This document shows positions 1-10,784 of a stretch of 64,000 nt of DNA, in pieces. The translations under genes and the position numbers were made by a program. Source of the stretch: Mikania micrantha (Eukaryota > Streptophyta > Magnoliopsida > Asterales > Asteraceae); assembly GCA_009363875.1 (NCBI GenBank), contig CM018685.1, positions 63,592,593 to 63,656,592 on the forward strand, read 5' to 3'. Within the stretch, counting starts at the first letter, position 1. Each line of letters starts with the position of its first letter. The notes below the pieces were generated by a model, which searched no databases, had not been told where the DNA came from, and was given only the letters and a program-made list of their open reading frames with translations.

Positions 1-251
1 TTTGTCCGATGAAAACACTTGTGATATCGTTGGAAGAAATTCAAATCGACAATAAATTACACTTCATAGAGGAACCGGTGGAAATCATGGATCGGGAAGC
101 GAAACGGTTGAAACAAAGCCGCATTCCAATAGTAAAGGTCCGTTGGAACTCAAGACGAGGACCGGAATTTACATGTGAACGCGAATACCAGATGAAATTC
201 AAATACCCCCACTTGTTTGATGACACATCAATTTTGAGAAGCAGAAACTGA
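1..251 (+). CDS. 3' end of Ty3/gypsy retrotransposon polyprotein (partial)
   Basis: The open frame enters from the left edge and stops at 251. It carries the C-terminal signature of plant Ty3/gypsy (Tekay/Del-like) polyproteins: EEPVEIMDRE, then KRLKQSRIPIVKVRW, then a W/F-T-x-ERE and KYPHLF ending. In full elements this follows the integrase and forms a chromodomain-like tail that guides integration. The stop is followed by the conserved AATTTCGGGACGAAATTTC stretch, a purine tract and the LTR, so this is the natural end of the polyprotein. Only about 80 residues are in the window, so whether the element is intact cannot be judged. Confidence 0.85.
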   Translation, partial: CPMKTLVISLEEIQIDNKLHFIEEPVEIMDREAKRLKQSRIPIVKVRWNSRRGPEFTCEREYQMKFKYPHLFDDTSILRSRN

Positions 252-273
252 ATTTCGGGACGAAATTTCATTA

Positions 274-285
274 ACGGGGGGAGAC
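274..285 (+). promoter_or_regulatory. polypurine tract of the left gypsy element
   Basis: The G-rich tract (ACGGGGGGAGAC) lies directly before an LTR start of the form TGTGACA. It would prime plus-strand DNA synthesis. The same arrangement recurs at 53623-53632. Confidence 0.8.
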
Positions 286-2640
286 TGTGACAAATCGCAA
301 TTGCAGGTTAAAAATTATGTGCATTAGTTTAACTAAGTTTTAATATTTACATAATTGAAACATAAAATTTCAAAAATACTCGAAAAATCGTAAGTGTCGA
401 TGAAAACGGTGCAAAAAACTGAGTTCCTAATTCTCCGAAATCGTAAAAACAAGAAAAATTCGAAAATATCTTGTTACGGAATTCTTCGCAGTATGCCAAG
501 CTCATTTTGGGTCCCCTTGGTTGTATGCGATGAGTCCAAAATATCTGAGGACTCCGGATTCTTTCACGGTACACCAAGCCCCTATCAGGCTTCCTTGGCG
601 GTTCGCGAAGATAAGTCGGTCGAAATGGATCTGCTAGAAACATCAAATGCATGCAAAAATTTTATTTTTCTTCTCCCTTCGAACTCAAACTCTCCACAGG
701 CGATCTGATCGATTTTTGAACACCAAAACCTTGTTTTAAAGCCACAGAAACAAGAAGATCAAGCTGGAAATCAATTCTACAACACCCGATCGTCGTTTTG
801 CAACCAGAAATCTGTTCAAAAGGGTAACGATTCGTTTTCTCTTCCTAGTTTGATAATGTATCAAATAGATCTAGATTTTTGACGTAATGCAATGGTTATT
901 GTTGTTGATTATTGCCTAGATGATGGGTAGGAATAGTTAGAAACGAAGAACTCGATATGTTAACAGTGAAATCTTTGTTTTGATCAGTTATAATGTCCGA
1001 TTATCATAAAACCATATCATAGATCATAATGGTTTTAACCATTTGATTATTACAATGGTTGTGATTGTCTTGATCATTCTTTGGAATGATCAATGACAAG
1101 GATTAACTATTCCTAAACCAGGAATCCATCAAGAAACTGTTTCGTTGATATAATGAACAACTATACTAATTTGGTTAATCTGGGAATGTCCTAATTAATC
1201 CAATGAGACATAAGTTTCTTAATAAGAACCTAAATTATTATAGGTTCTCAATATTCACACTTTGTGTTATGTTAAGTTAAGGGAATTGGTCAAGTATTTA
1301 AGATCAAATTTATGACTCGAGTTGCAATGTCCTTGGCAATGAATGTCAAGGAAAGTTCTGATAATAAAATTAAGCATAAGTAACTCATAGAACTCTAATA
1401 AATTACAGATTTAGAGTCCAAAAACTAGTGATACGAACGTTGTGCGCTGTTTATTGATTTGGATCACTCATGTGAGTTCACGAATCCCTTTTCCTGTATT
1501 TTGGCTTTTGAAACTCGGGGGATGAGAAAACATAAATACTCATTTGAAACATCTTGATTATTTTGAAACTTTGAAACGCTTTTAATGCATTTTGTGAAAC
1601 ATGAAACCTGATTGGATCAGGTGGAACTCTGAAACGCTTTCGATACATTTTGTGAAACATGAAACCTAATTTGCATCATATGAAACGCTGAAACACTTTT
1701 GAAACACTCTGTGAAACATGAAAACAAAAGCGTTGTAAAACATTTGGTTAAAACACGTGACAGTGGGGAGAAACACATGACCGAACTTGTCATTATTTCA
1801 CGGGTTACACATTTGTCGCTAAGTCCCCTGTTATGTAACCGTTAATGGTGGGGGAGCGTGATTATTGAGAATGAATTCTATTTGTGATTGACAATACACG
1901 CCTGTGGTTCGTAGCTAAAACGACGACCAGATGTCGAGCGGGCGCTCAATAAGGCTAAAACACACAATGTCTTGCGACAAGGACATTGGGAAGGGCCAAT
2001 TGAACTCGTCAGCTCGGTTACGAGAGCCCAGGAGTTATAATTGGACAGTTGGTCCGGAACTAAACACGACATTGTTGGAAGGAACAGTGTTCACACTGGA
2101 TACCATTGTCTTACACCCAGTTGGGACATGACTATCATTTATTTTTTTTATGAAAACATTTGATTTGTTTGGATGCATTACATACATTTTGAAATTCTAA
2201 ACTTTTGAACTCACCAACAATGTGCTGATTGTTAAAAAATCATGTTTTCTCATATGCATAACAACACAGGGGTGGAGATGGGAGCTCAACTTTGGAAGCA
2301 AGTAGTAGATTCTATGAGAATTAGACTCAACAACGTGACATATAGAGTAATACATATATATATATATATATATATATGAAACTTAGTTATAACTATTATT
2401 ACATTAGACTTGTGACTAGTGTAGTTGTAATATGGCAGTGTAATATAGAAACATAGTTGTTTAATATATAATCATCTAGTTCTTTTGTTGTAAACAATGA
2501 CTTTAAAACCTTGAAATTCACACTGATATACTTTAATTTATACATATTATTCGACTCAAATTCCCCCGGTTTTAACGTTAACAACATGCAAATTCATTCG
2601 CAAATAGTCCTAATTATTGTTTTTGTGAATTTGTAGGATA
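286..2640 (+). repeat. 3' LTR (LTR A) of the left gypsy element; right end uncertain
   Basis: It starts TGTGACAAATCG just after the purine tract. Inside it shows the layout of the other long gypsy LTRs here: GTGAGTTCA at 1472-1480, repeated GAAACGCTTT/GTGAAACATG blocks at about 1560-1740, and TGAACTCAC at 2206-2214 followed by CATGTTTTCTCA. The expected TGTGACA end is not found near 2600, so the right end is probably truncated or broken by the next LTR. The ORFs here are short and look incidental. Confidence 0.65.
2353..2377. repeat. (TA)n microsatellite
   Basis: About 25 bp of uninterrupted TA dinucleotides within LTR A. Confidence 0.9.
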
Positions 2641-2752
2641 AACGGCCTTGCTCGGAAGAAAATCAAGCGTTGTATGGAATTTCAGCATTTTCTGAGCAAA
2701 TCCCCAAATGCGCACTGTCATGCCAAATCTTGCGCTGGCAGTGCCGGCCCAT

Positions 2753-3137
2753 GCACGACCGTGCACAACTTTGCACGACCGTGCAATCAGGTAGTGCTAG
2801 GCCATGCATGGCAGTGCTGGCCTATGCACGACCGTGCACCTTTTTGCATGATCGTGCAACCAGGTAGTGCTAGTCCATGCATGGCAGTGCTGGCCTATGC
2901 ACGACCGTGCTTAAGCCAAGCACGACCGTGCAAGCTAGCCAGTGCCGGGCCAAAGCATGGCAGTGCCGGGCCAAATGGAGATAGTGCCGGCCATGACGAC
3001 TTGAGCACGACCGTGCAACTTTTGGCACGACCGTGCCTGACACCTCGAGTCAATTTTCGAGACTTAGCTGAAAATGGCAACTTCGACAACCGTCCGAGAC
3101 CAAAAGTAAAGTACTGTAGCACCTTGCACGACCGTGC
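2753..3137. promoter_or_regulatory. cluster of GCACGACCGTGC palindromes upstream of a TATA box
   Basis: Eight exact copies of the interrupted palindrome GCACGACCGTGC (2753, 2773, 2826, 2899, 2920, 3005, 3025 and 3126) plus a variant near 2846 lie within 385 bp. The last copy ends 17 bp before TATAAAT at 3154. They are interspersed with CAGTGCCGGCC-type words. The position suggests a transcription-factor site cluster in an LTR promoter. Confidence 0.6.
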
Positions 3138-3153
3138 CAAGTTCCAGAATTTC

Positions 3154-3160
3154 TATAAAT
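3154..3160 (+). promoter_or_regulatory. TATA box of LTR D
   Basis: TATAAAT within TTCTATAAATACAGC, directly downstream of the palindrome cluster. It is the best plant-like core promoter in this LTR. Confidence 0.5.
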
Positions 3161-4659
3161 ACAGCTTTTCACCTCATTTGAAGGGGTTGGACTTCCTGGA
3201 GCCAAAATACCTTCTGTTCAGATTTCTTGAAGCTGTCTAAGGGAGATTATGAAGGTCTTGAAGATCCAAGGAGCATCTAACACCATCTTGTTTCAATCCT
3301 TGCTTGCTAGTGGTTTGCATTTTGTTATTTTAATCATGTTTCTTGTTAATTCTAGCTACTTTGTTATTGTTCTTGTAAGCCTTATGGGCTAAACACTTCA
3401 TTGTCTAGATTATGATGAAACTTTTGTTTATGTGATGATGATTTTATGAATTGGTCAAATGCGTTTATGTCAAGATTCAAGATGAAGTTATGATTGTATT
3501 CCAATGATGTTGTAAATTTGTGTAGGTTGATTAGTGTTCAAGAATGATGAATGTTTAATCATACTATGTTGGAAAACCATGATCAAGCATTTGTTTATAA
3601 TCTTACAACTTGTTTTTAAGATTATGCCATGAGATTAGGAATGATAATTGGTTTCTTGAATGTTATAAAACTTGCACAAGTATACTTTCTTTCACTAAAG
3701 TTTGGAAAAACCATGGTGATATTATAATTTGTTGAATATGATTAACATGTGAGTTAGGAAATTATGGCCAAATGACCTCATTTGCATGATTGTGTTCATA
3801 GATTGTAAGTTGGAAGAATTTATGACTTTGTTGAATTTATGCAACTTAGGGTGATTAGTGTGTATAAGTCATATTAGTTTTCCTTAAGTTGTAGAATTAA
3901 GATTCTTGACGGATGACTAATTCTTGATTAAATCTTGACATAGACCTTGACATTAGGCTTCATAAAATAATCCTAGGTGATTAGAATGTGTTTATCATTT
4001 TAATTTTCCAAAAGATTATAGGATTAGATATCTTTGACCGGAATCTAGTCAACATTTGGGTTACCAATTCATAATAATCACATCACTAGACTAAGTGGAT
4101 TCATGATCTAGGCAATTTTCTTAGACTTCAGATTTTTCCAAAAAAAAAAAATCCTTCTTTTAGTTATTATTTTAAAATTCACAAAACCCAACTTTTCATG
4201 TGTTTGCTAAACATTGACCGAGATTTAGTATCGAGAGCTATCGTGTCCACGGATTGATATCCGGTTCTTACCATAAGCTATATTGTTATGCGATAGGTAC
4301 ACTTTCCTATTGTGTGTGATTTAGTTCTTAGTAAAAACCATTTTTAAAACTAAAATCTGTGTGAAAACCCATTTAATAAATATATAGTTTCACGCACATC
4401 ACACACCGTACGCTTCCGCAACGACATGGGTGTGACACATTGTTGGATTAGCTAAGACAAGTGAGTTTTACTCATACTCCTTCTTTTACATTTTGTATTT
4501 AGGGATGTTACATATGTTATACTAAACCTTGTTATTCTAGAGTCAACAATCAAAAGTAGATGCAAACTATTAGTCTAAGTTGTTTGACTTATGTGCTTAG
4601 TATGCCTACTTGTTTACATTCAAGGTATTATCATGTTATTCTATGTGTAGTCAATGTTA

Positions 4660-4870
4660 CTAGTAGCTATTGCAATATAACTTAGGATATTATATATTGC
4701 AAAGGTGAAAGAGCCTAAAATCTATGTGACTAGTAGTCTTTGCACAATATCTTTAGTTTTATAAAATGCAAAGGTGAAAGAGCCTAAATTCAATTGTTGT
4801 AACCGGTAGCCTTTCATTAATGGCTTATGTCATTAAGTAGTAAAGGTGAAAGAGCCAAAGAATTCAGTGT
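4660..4870 (+). repeat. three-unit tandem hairpin array in LTR D
   Basis: Three units each end in AAAGGTGAAAGAGCC. Each unit begins TAGYCTTTGCA-like and can fold on itself. In unit 1 the arms are TTGCAATATA/TATATTGCAA, in unit 2 CTTTGCA/TGCAAAG, and in unit 3 CCTTT/AAAGG with TTAATG/CATTAA. Sequence differs between units while the pairing is kept. Confidence 0.55.
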
Positions 4871-5341
4871 TAAACTTGTAGTATACTTGTTGTAGGTCTT
4901 ATCAATTTGGACTTTGTTTGCACATAAGTTTTCAAATATATTATTACACATCTTAAATTGTATGGGTAACTCACCAACTATTCATATAGTTGATCCAAAT
5001 TTATTTTACATATGTAAAATGATAAGGTGAAGACGATGGAGAATACATAGGTTAAGCTTAGTGGACCTAGTATAATTATTAACAATGTTTAGGCTTTCAA
5101 ATTGTAAATGATAGATTATTCATTGTAAATCATTGAATGTTTGTAATGGTTCATTGTATTCAATAAATGTTTGTTTTAATGTTGTTAATGAATGTTGTAA
5201 TTATTCAAACTTATTAATAGCACCATGAGCTAATGAACAGTCGAACTCGCGCCCTGACGTATTCCGCCATCGGTCAGGGTGTGACATCCAGAGCTGTCTA
5301 TAGATATTTATTTTGAGATTCAAGAAATGTGACAATGGGTG

Positions 5342-5830
5342 TTAATTCACAATCTTTTGTTCTTGAAGAGAATAATGATGTTTCAAACTCACAATCTCAA
5401 ATTGAAGCAAAATAAATTGCTTTGATGATTCCTTTGCTTGCAATTTTTGATTTGTAAGATTTGATTTTAAGGAAGAAATTAGCATTGACTGAGCATCAGA
5501 AGTTGCTTTGAGGGAGTCACTCAGAGATTTTCTTGCTGAAATTTGTGTTTTCAAATTTTGATTTTGATCCAAAGTAGCATCCAATTCTTATGTCTTTGCA
5601 ATGAGAAGCTGATCTTGCTGATAACATTTATCGGATATATTAATAAAAGTGTCAAGATAACCAGAAAGATATTGAGATTGAATTTCAATCTTCAAGGCTT
5701 GACTTGCAATGAGTTTTTCATTTTTGTTCAATTTTCCTTCAGCAATCAAACACTCCTTGATTTTGCTCTCGAAGTCTTGAGCAGAAGATGATTTTGTTGT
5801 TTTACTTGAGAAATCTCTTCTGTCAAGGGA
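5342..5830 (-). pseudogene. Copia-type gag coiled-coil fragment, inverted
   Basis: Reading the minus strand gives a Lys/Gln/Glu-rich heptad-like sequence, with ESKIKECLIAEGKLNKNEKL and, after one stop, LDQNQNLKTQISARKSL. This resembles the long coiled-coil part of gag proteins from Copia-type elements. One in-frame stop near 5590 separates the two halves, and no protease, integrase or reverse transcriptase is nearby. It is a small dead fragment between two LTRs. The family call is from general likeness only. Confidence 0.5.
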
Positions 5831-5832
5831 GG

Positions 5833-8800
5833 TGTGACACCCCGTAATTTTTCCAGGTCAACTTTTAATTTAATTAAATGTTTATTTAATTAACAGTTAC
5901 ATATGTGGCACTAGAATTAGTTTAATTTAGTGTGACGCGTGGCACAATAGTACAAATACAGTCACAAACATGATAATTCGGCGAATTATCAAACACACAC
6001 ACACGTGTCGAACAATTCACAAACGTTGGTGAACTTTGAACAAACAAACGAATGAACAATAAGTAATTCACTCATGATCAAACACCGAACAAATTTAGTT
6101 CAAAAATATTGAACAATAAGTTATAAACGAAAAATGAACGAAAATCGAATCAAACGATAAAAATTGGGCCAATTGGGCTCTCCCGGCCAGCTTCGCAGTA
6201 CGCCAAGGGCCCTGGAATGAGCCTTGGCGGTACGCGAAGCTTAGGCGGGCAATTGAATTCACCCGAAATCCTTCACGGTACGCCACGACCGATTAACTTC
6301 CACCTTGGCGATAAGCGGAGTGTCTCATAGGAGAATCTGATTATAATAATCATCGTGGTACGTCGAGACATTTTGGGGTCTCTTGGCGGTTCGTGGCCAA
6401 CCCAGTTTGCTAAAACTTTATAAAACCAACCCAGCCTCATTTCTATTCCTCTTTACCCCATTTCACTCGAACTCACAGACCATTCTCAGCCATAATCACC
6501 TGATACACCTTCATTACCCTCTTGGAACCACTATCCAAACTCAAGACTTGAAGGATTGAAGCTAGGAAGCTAGAAGGAAGCTTAGGAGGACTTCCTATCA
6601 TCACCATCAGCACCATTTCAGCTAAAGAATCATCACAACAACTCTCAATACACCTCATCAACTGATTTGAGCCATCTCAACCTCTAGAGCTTGATTGACG
6701 TAGTCTTTGTAGCTTATTAGTTCACAAAATCACTCAAACACACACATGCAAGCATGTATGGGTAAATGCAAGACCATCTAAGACTCTTGCACGATTTCTA
6801 ACTGTAGGACCTCGAAAACGCCTAAGTTCTTTGCCGATTCTGCTCAGCAGGCCCTCGAATAGTGTGGAATCCTATTCGAGGGTTTTCCAATCGAAATCTA
6901 TGCACCACGTGGTAATCCGACGGATGGGAATCAACGTTTTGATCAAAATCGAACACCACGGGTCTGGAATCAAAGTTGGATGACAAAGAGGCGCTGAAAA
7001 CTATGTGATGTAACAGGAGAATGAGTAGAACCCTTAAAACAGTCTGTTTTTCAGGTATTTACAGGCATCAACTTGTCTTGCGAATGAGTCATGCTCATGA
7101 TTCATTCACACGAATGACAATCCACGAATGAGCCATCCACACGAATGAATCCGATTCCTGATTCATTCGTTTGGCTAGACATTCGCTATATGTTCATTCG
7201 TGCGAATACGAATGGTCCTTTTTGATATATAAAGTCAAAGTCAAACCCAATAAACATATGCAAACGTAATCAAACAAAAGGAAATACTTGATTTCATTAA
7301 TAATATCAACTTTGTACCATCAAGATAGACTAAAGCACTGAACTAGGAACACTATATGCATCAACACTAACTACAATAAAGCTGTGTTTTAACATCTTGA
7401 TAATTTATCTGAGTTATTACAATGATCTATTGAGACTATTGAAACCATTTTTGAGTTATTAATGATTATTGCTAAAGATGGTAACTTTTATTAACATGCA
7501 TGTGTAATCTATGATGATCTAAGACATTTTGAGGATGAATATGTGTTTACTATGATATTGGGAATGTTCATGTTGAAAATCATTGAGATTGATGGTCATT
7601 TTATGTTTTTATGAGCATAGTTACTATAAATAGTAACTTTATTGTGCAAATCTTGCTAGATGATAAAATAAGATCTTGCATGTGACTTTAAATGATGGTT
7701 TATGACAATTATTGATAATGTTAATAAGAGAAATGGTTAGATTTGCCTATATGTTGAATATTTGGGATAGTTACTATAAATAATAACTTTGTTTGTGCAT
7801 AAATATGTTAAATGATGACTTTGGTGTAATGAACAAATTAAAGTAATGATTTATAGTTAATAATGAGATTGTTAGCCAATAATATGGTTTATTTGATTAA
7901 AATTGTGATTTATTGCAAACTTGTTATTTTAGGAAACTTTATTTGTGGATTTCATGAAATTGAATTCTTAGTTTCGTTTTAATAGTGGTAAATAACTTAA
8001 AATGCTCTATTGTGATACTATATGAAAGTGTTGTATGATTTTCTATGCTAAACTTGTCGAATATAGAAACTTACTATATTTAGTAACTTTAATTACTAAA
8101 AACGAACTTATGTGCTTATTTGAAACCTATGACGACTTGCTAAGTGCTAACATGATCACTTGGGTTTAATGATCATGCTAGAACTATTAAAATGTGTTAT
8201 GTTGTAAATTTGTTAAAAATAGAAACTTATTATAAATGGTAAGTTGACCATTTAACGTGACTTACGTGTTTACATGAATTACGTGAATAATAACTATCAC
8301 TAAACGAACTATAACGAACACATGGTTCACCAATGGGTCGTTGAATTGACAAGATCAAACCTGGTCAGACACGATCAAACTAAGTCAAACACGGACAAAC
8401 ATGATAGAACATGGACTGACAAAACAACCTTGGGTTGTTGAGCAAGAACACAAACATGCACACAAACCCGAACACAAACTTATGTACACTATGTAATATA
8501 GGTAACCAGTAACCGACTCGCCAAAAGACTTAGGAGCATACGCTTTCATAACTCAGATGAGTTTACGACCCCTTTCTTAAACTATTTTACAAGCTTTCAA
8601 AGTAGGGGAAAATACATGTTGTTTGAGTCAAACTATTTTAATACGAACATTTTGTGTATCCTGGTTTATTAGGAATAAACATTAAGTGTTGTGTATCGTA
8701 ACAAAATCCTCGAACAGTCTTACCGTTAATGTGTATACAACGAGGTGGGATTCAGATAGTACTATTGGGTGTGACGTACCCCACGCGGCGCCAATACTGA

Positions 8801-9523
8801 CGGGAGGTCAGGACGCGTGTGATCTCAACCCATCGCCATTGTTTTTATGATAGACATGGCGGAGGAAAGATCAAACAAGTCTAGTTCGGTAGAGACGCAA
8901 CTGACACTTTTTCTCGGATATGAAGATATCAAATGGGCTACATCAAACTCGCATACCCCGTAATGCATGTGTGGTATCTAAAACGTCTTCCTAGTTATAT
9001 TGGGAATCTTTTAGAGAGCCTAGGGCTCGAACAAACATTAATAAACAGTATGACACGTGACAAACATTTATTTTTTACTTATGTACTAATTATTAAAACA
9101 TGTGAACTCACTAACCATGTGTTAACACTTTTTTTTCTTAACATTTATTCTCAGGTAACTAGCTCAAGCACAAACGGTGATGCACATTAGGGGACGAGCA
9201 CAAGAGTCACATGCATGCATCCCTTGTTATTTGAAAAAAAATTCTATTCTTATTATGATATGTCAATAGTAGTGTCTAGCAATTACTTTTCCGCTGCTTT
9301 AACAATTTAATTTTCCGCTGCATGAAGTATTTATATTTCCACTGCTTTAGACAAACTATGACATTTTCTGCTGCATGAATTTACAAACTATTTTGGTTAT
9401 TGTTGTTATATTGAACGTATTTTCAAATGCATATAGAGTCGTTTGATATGACTAAGAGCTGTGATCCTGGCCATATCACACCCTGCGGTCTAACTTCGCA
9501 AGTGGGAATTTGAGGGTGTGACA
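5833..9523 (+). repeat. 5' LTR (LTR C) of a truncated gypsy element
   Basis: It starts TGTGACACCCCG and ends GGTGTGACA at 9523, followed by a tRNA-Met-type primer site, so it is a 5' LTR of about 3.69 kb. It contains short TACGCCAAG/GGCGGTACGCGAAG repeats near 6190-6380, an array of AGTTACTA/TAGTAACT hairpins (7619-8243), TGAGTT at 8558 and AACTCA at 9105 followed by an acceptor-like TTCTCAG/GT at about 9150. Only about 60 bp of internal sequence follow, so the element is truncated. Confidence 0.75.
7619..8243 (+). repeat. dispersed hairpin array in LTR C
   Basis: Four stem-loops occur at 7619-7638 (AGTTACTA/TAGTAACT, loop TAAA), 7769-7788 (one mismatch), 8071-8086 (TTACTA/TAGTAA, loop TATT) and 8226-8243 (CTTATT/GGTAAG using two G-T pairs). 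They are separated by 150 to 300 bp of degenerate repeat. Confidence 0.5.
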
Positions 9524-9526
9524 GAC

Positions 9527-9543
9527 TGGTATCATAGCCTTGG
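9527..9543 (+). promoter_or_regulatory. primer binding site, degenerate
   Basis: TGGTATCATAGCCTTGG lies 3 bp after the LTR C end. It matches the intact site at 51297 except for two changes. It would pair with the 3' end of initiator tRNA-Met. Confidence 0.75.
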
Positions 9544-9599
9544 TTGTAGAGAACTAGGTTTGCATGTAGTAAACTTAGACGATAGCCATTAAAATATAT

Positions 9600-9660
9600 A
9601 TTTTTTTATTTTCATTTTAACTTTAAATCAACCCGTGTGTTACACGGGTTACTAACCTAG
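9600..9660 (+). mobile_element. Helitron 3' terminus
   Basis: The hairpin ACCCGTG-TGTTA-CACGGGT is followed after a few bases by CTAG, then host T. This is the Helitron 3' end rule (hairpin then CTRR, inserted between A and T). In the second duplication unit the matching sequence near 30265 reads TAATGTTATAT without the insert, which fits an A/T target. The 5' end was not found, so the length is unknown. Confidence 0.6.
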
Positions 9661-9676
9661 TGTTATATATATGTGT

Positions 9677-9915
9677 AGCCGTGTAGGCCTCAAGAAACAA
9701 AAGTAAAATTGCACTAATTTTAACATTATTTTACTTATTTTGTGAAAATAACGTTAAAAGTGTTGGAATGATTAACTTTAAACGATAAGTCAATAACTTT
9801 GAGTCGGGGACTCCTTCGGAACAGTCTCTCTATTCCACTGGAATAGGGGTAAGATATGTATTCATCCTTTCCCCCGGATCCTACCGAAGAGTGAGAATAT
9901 AATGTGTAACTTTGT
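9677..9915 (+). repeat. RTE-like LINE 3'-end fragment
   Basis: It begins with a GTGTAGGCCTCAAGAAACAA motif and an AATTGCACTAATTTTAAC block seen six times in the window. It ends with the CTATTCCACTGGAATAGGGG and TTTCCCCCGGATCC wording typical of RTE 3' regions. It has no coding content. Unit 2 has the same piece at about 30280-30480 with a deletion at its end. Confidence 0.35.
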
Positions 9916-10169
9916 TTGTTTGTTATCTTTCAAAAGCCGTGTTTCCGAAGATGTCACGTTGTTTGTTTGGCACTTAATTATGAGGAGTCACTCAAAGCAT
10001 ATACAGGACAAACACATTCAGTTATAATGTGGAGATAACTTAACACACCAAGATATGAATAGTAGTCGAGTCTTTCGAATTGTAACGATGAAGACACATC
10101 TTGATTATTTGTTACATCATCAAGAAACTGAATCAACATAAACACTTAAACGACTTGTCAATGAGGTGT

Positions 10170-10784
10170 TTACAAGATAACTGAATCACCACGCTTGCCA
10201 AAGATTCCGGGGCCATACGTCGACGAAATGATGTCCAACAGAGGGTTAAACTGCAAGGACGCAAACAGAAGCACAGGTATCGTAGCCATTGAAGACACAA
10301 GCCCAAGCACCCACCTCTTTTCATCTCCAAAAACCAAGTAAAGTATAGATGTAAAGGATATCATCATGAATATGATAGACAGAAAGAGCGAAATAAGCGC
10401 GATTATCAATCTCTTCGGTAGCGAATAGAGAAAATCTTGAACCGCGTATCGGGCAGTAAGTATGCCCAAGAACATTAGCATAGAAGAAGCTGACATAAAG
10501 AGAGCGAGCGCATCTGATACCGCGAACACGACGAAAGCCTGTCTTTCGGTGAATATCGGCAACCCGTTGCTGCTACTGCTTCCACCTGGTACTGTAATTG
10601 CAGAGGTAAACATGATGGTTGCAATGAGCGTTGCTACGATTATCCCAGAATTGGCTCTATCTTTCATCCATTGTTCACCTTCTTTTGCTAAGTTTTCATG
10701 TGTTTGAGTGAAGATTGTTGCTGGTGTCTTGCCAAACATATTCCTTTCCTCTTGATCTTGAGGCCATGATAGTTCTTTAACTAC
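10170..10784 (-). CDS. exon 7 (PGG domain and membrane segments), copy 1
   Basis: The exon begins after TTTTTGACAG with VVKELSWPQDQEERN and runs to the stop after GKRGDSVIL. It contains WMKDRANSGIIVATLIATI and a VPGG motif, then hydrophobic helices around VVFAVSDALALFM, LIIALISLFLSIIFMMI and WVLGLVSSMATIPVLLFA. This is the classic C-terminal PGG module. I saw no nucleotide difference from 30616-31230. Confidence 0.9.
   Translation of the reverse strand, partial: VVKELSWPQDQEERNMFGKTPATIFTQTHENLAKEGEQWMKDRANSGIIVATLIATIMFTSAITVPGGSSSSNGLPIFTERQAFVVFAVSDALALFMSASSMLMFLGILTARYAVQDFLYSLPKRLIIALISLFLSIIFMMISFTSILYLVFGDEKRWVLGLVSSMATIPVLLFASLQFNPLLDIISSTYGPGIFGKRGDSVIL

Larger units (their letters stand above)
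2640..5286 (+). repeat. second gypsy-type LTR (LTR D), left end uncertain
   Basis: The right end, GGTGTGACA at 5286, matches the ends of the other long LTRs here. Internal marks are a TATA box at 3154-3160, GTGAGTT at 4461-4467 (donor-like), a three-unit hairpin array at about 4660-4870, AACTCAC at 4968-4974, and a GTGGACCTAGTATA block also found near the end of the 17142-20466 LTR. The 3.3-4.4 kb middle has no recognisable coding sequence and could be a nested insertion. The left boundary could not be fixed. Confidence 0.5.

Noticed and set aside
2674..3240. 188-codon open frame
   Set aside because: It consists of translated GCACGACCGTGC and CAGTGCCGG repeats in an LTR promoter, with Cys/His/Ala-rich low-complexity output and no family likeness.
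10170..10739. Stand-alone 189-residue PGG protein starting at MFGKTPAT
   Set aside because: The frame continues upstream to a clear splice acceptor at 10784, and the ankyrin exons precede it in phase. It is the last exon of a larger gene.
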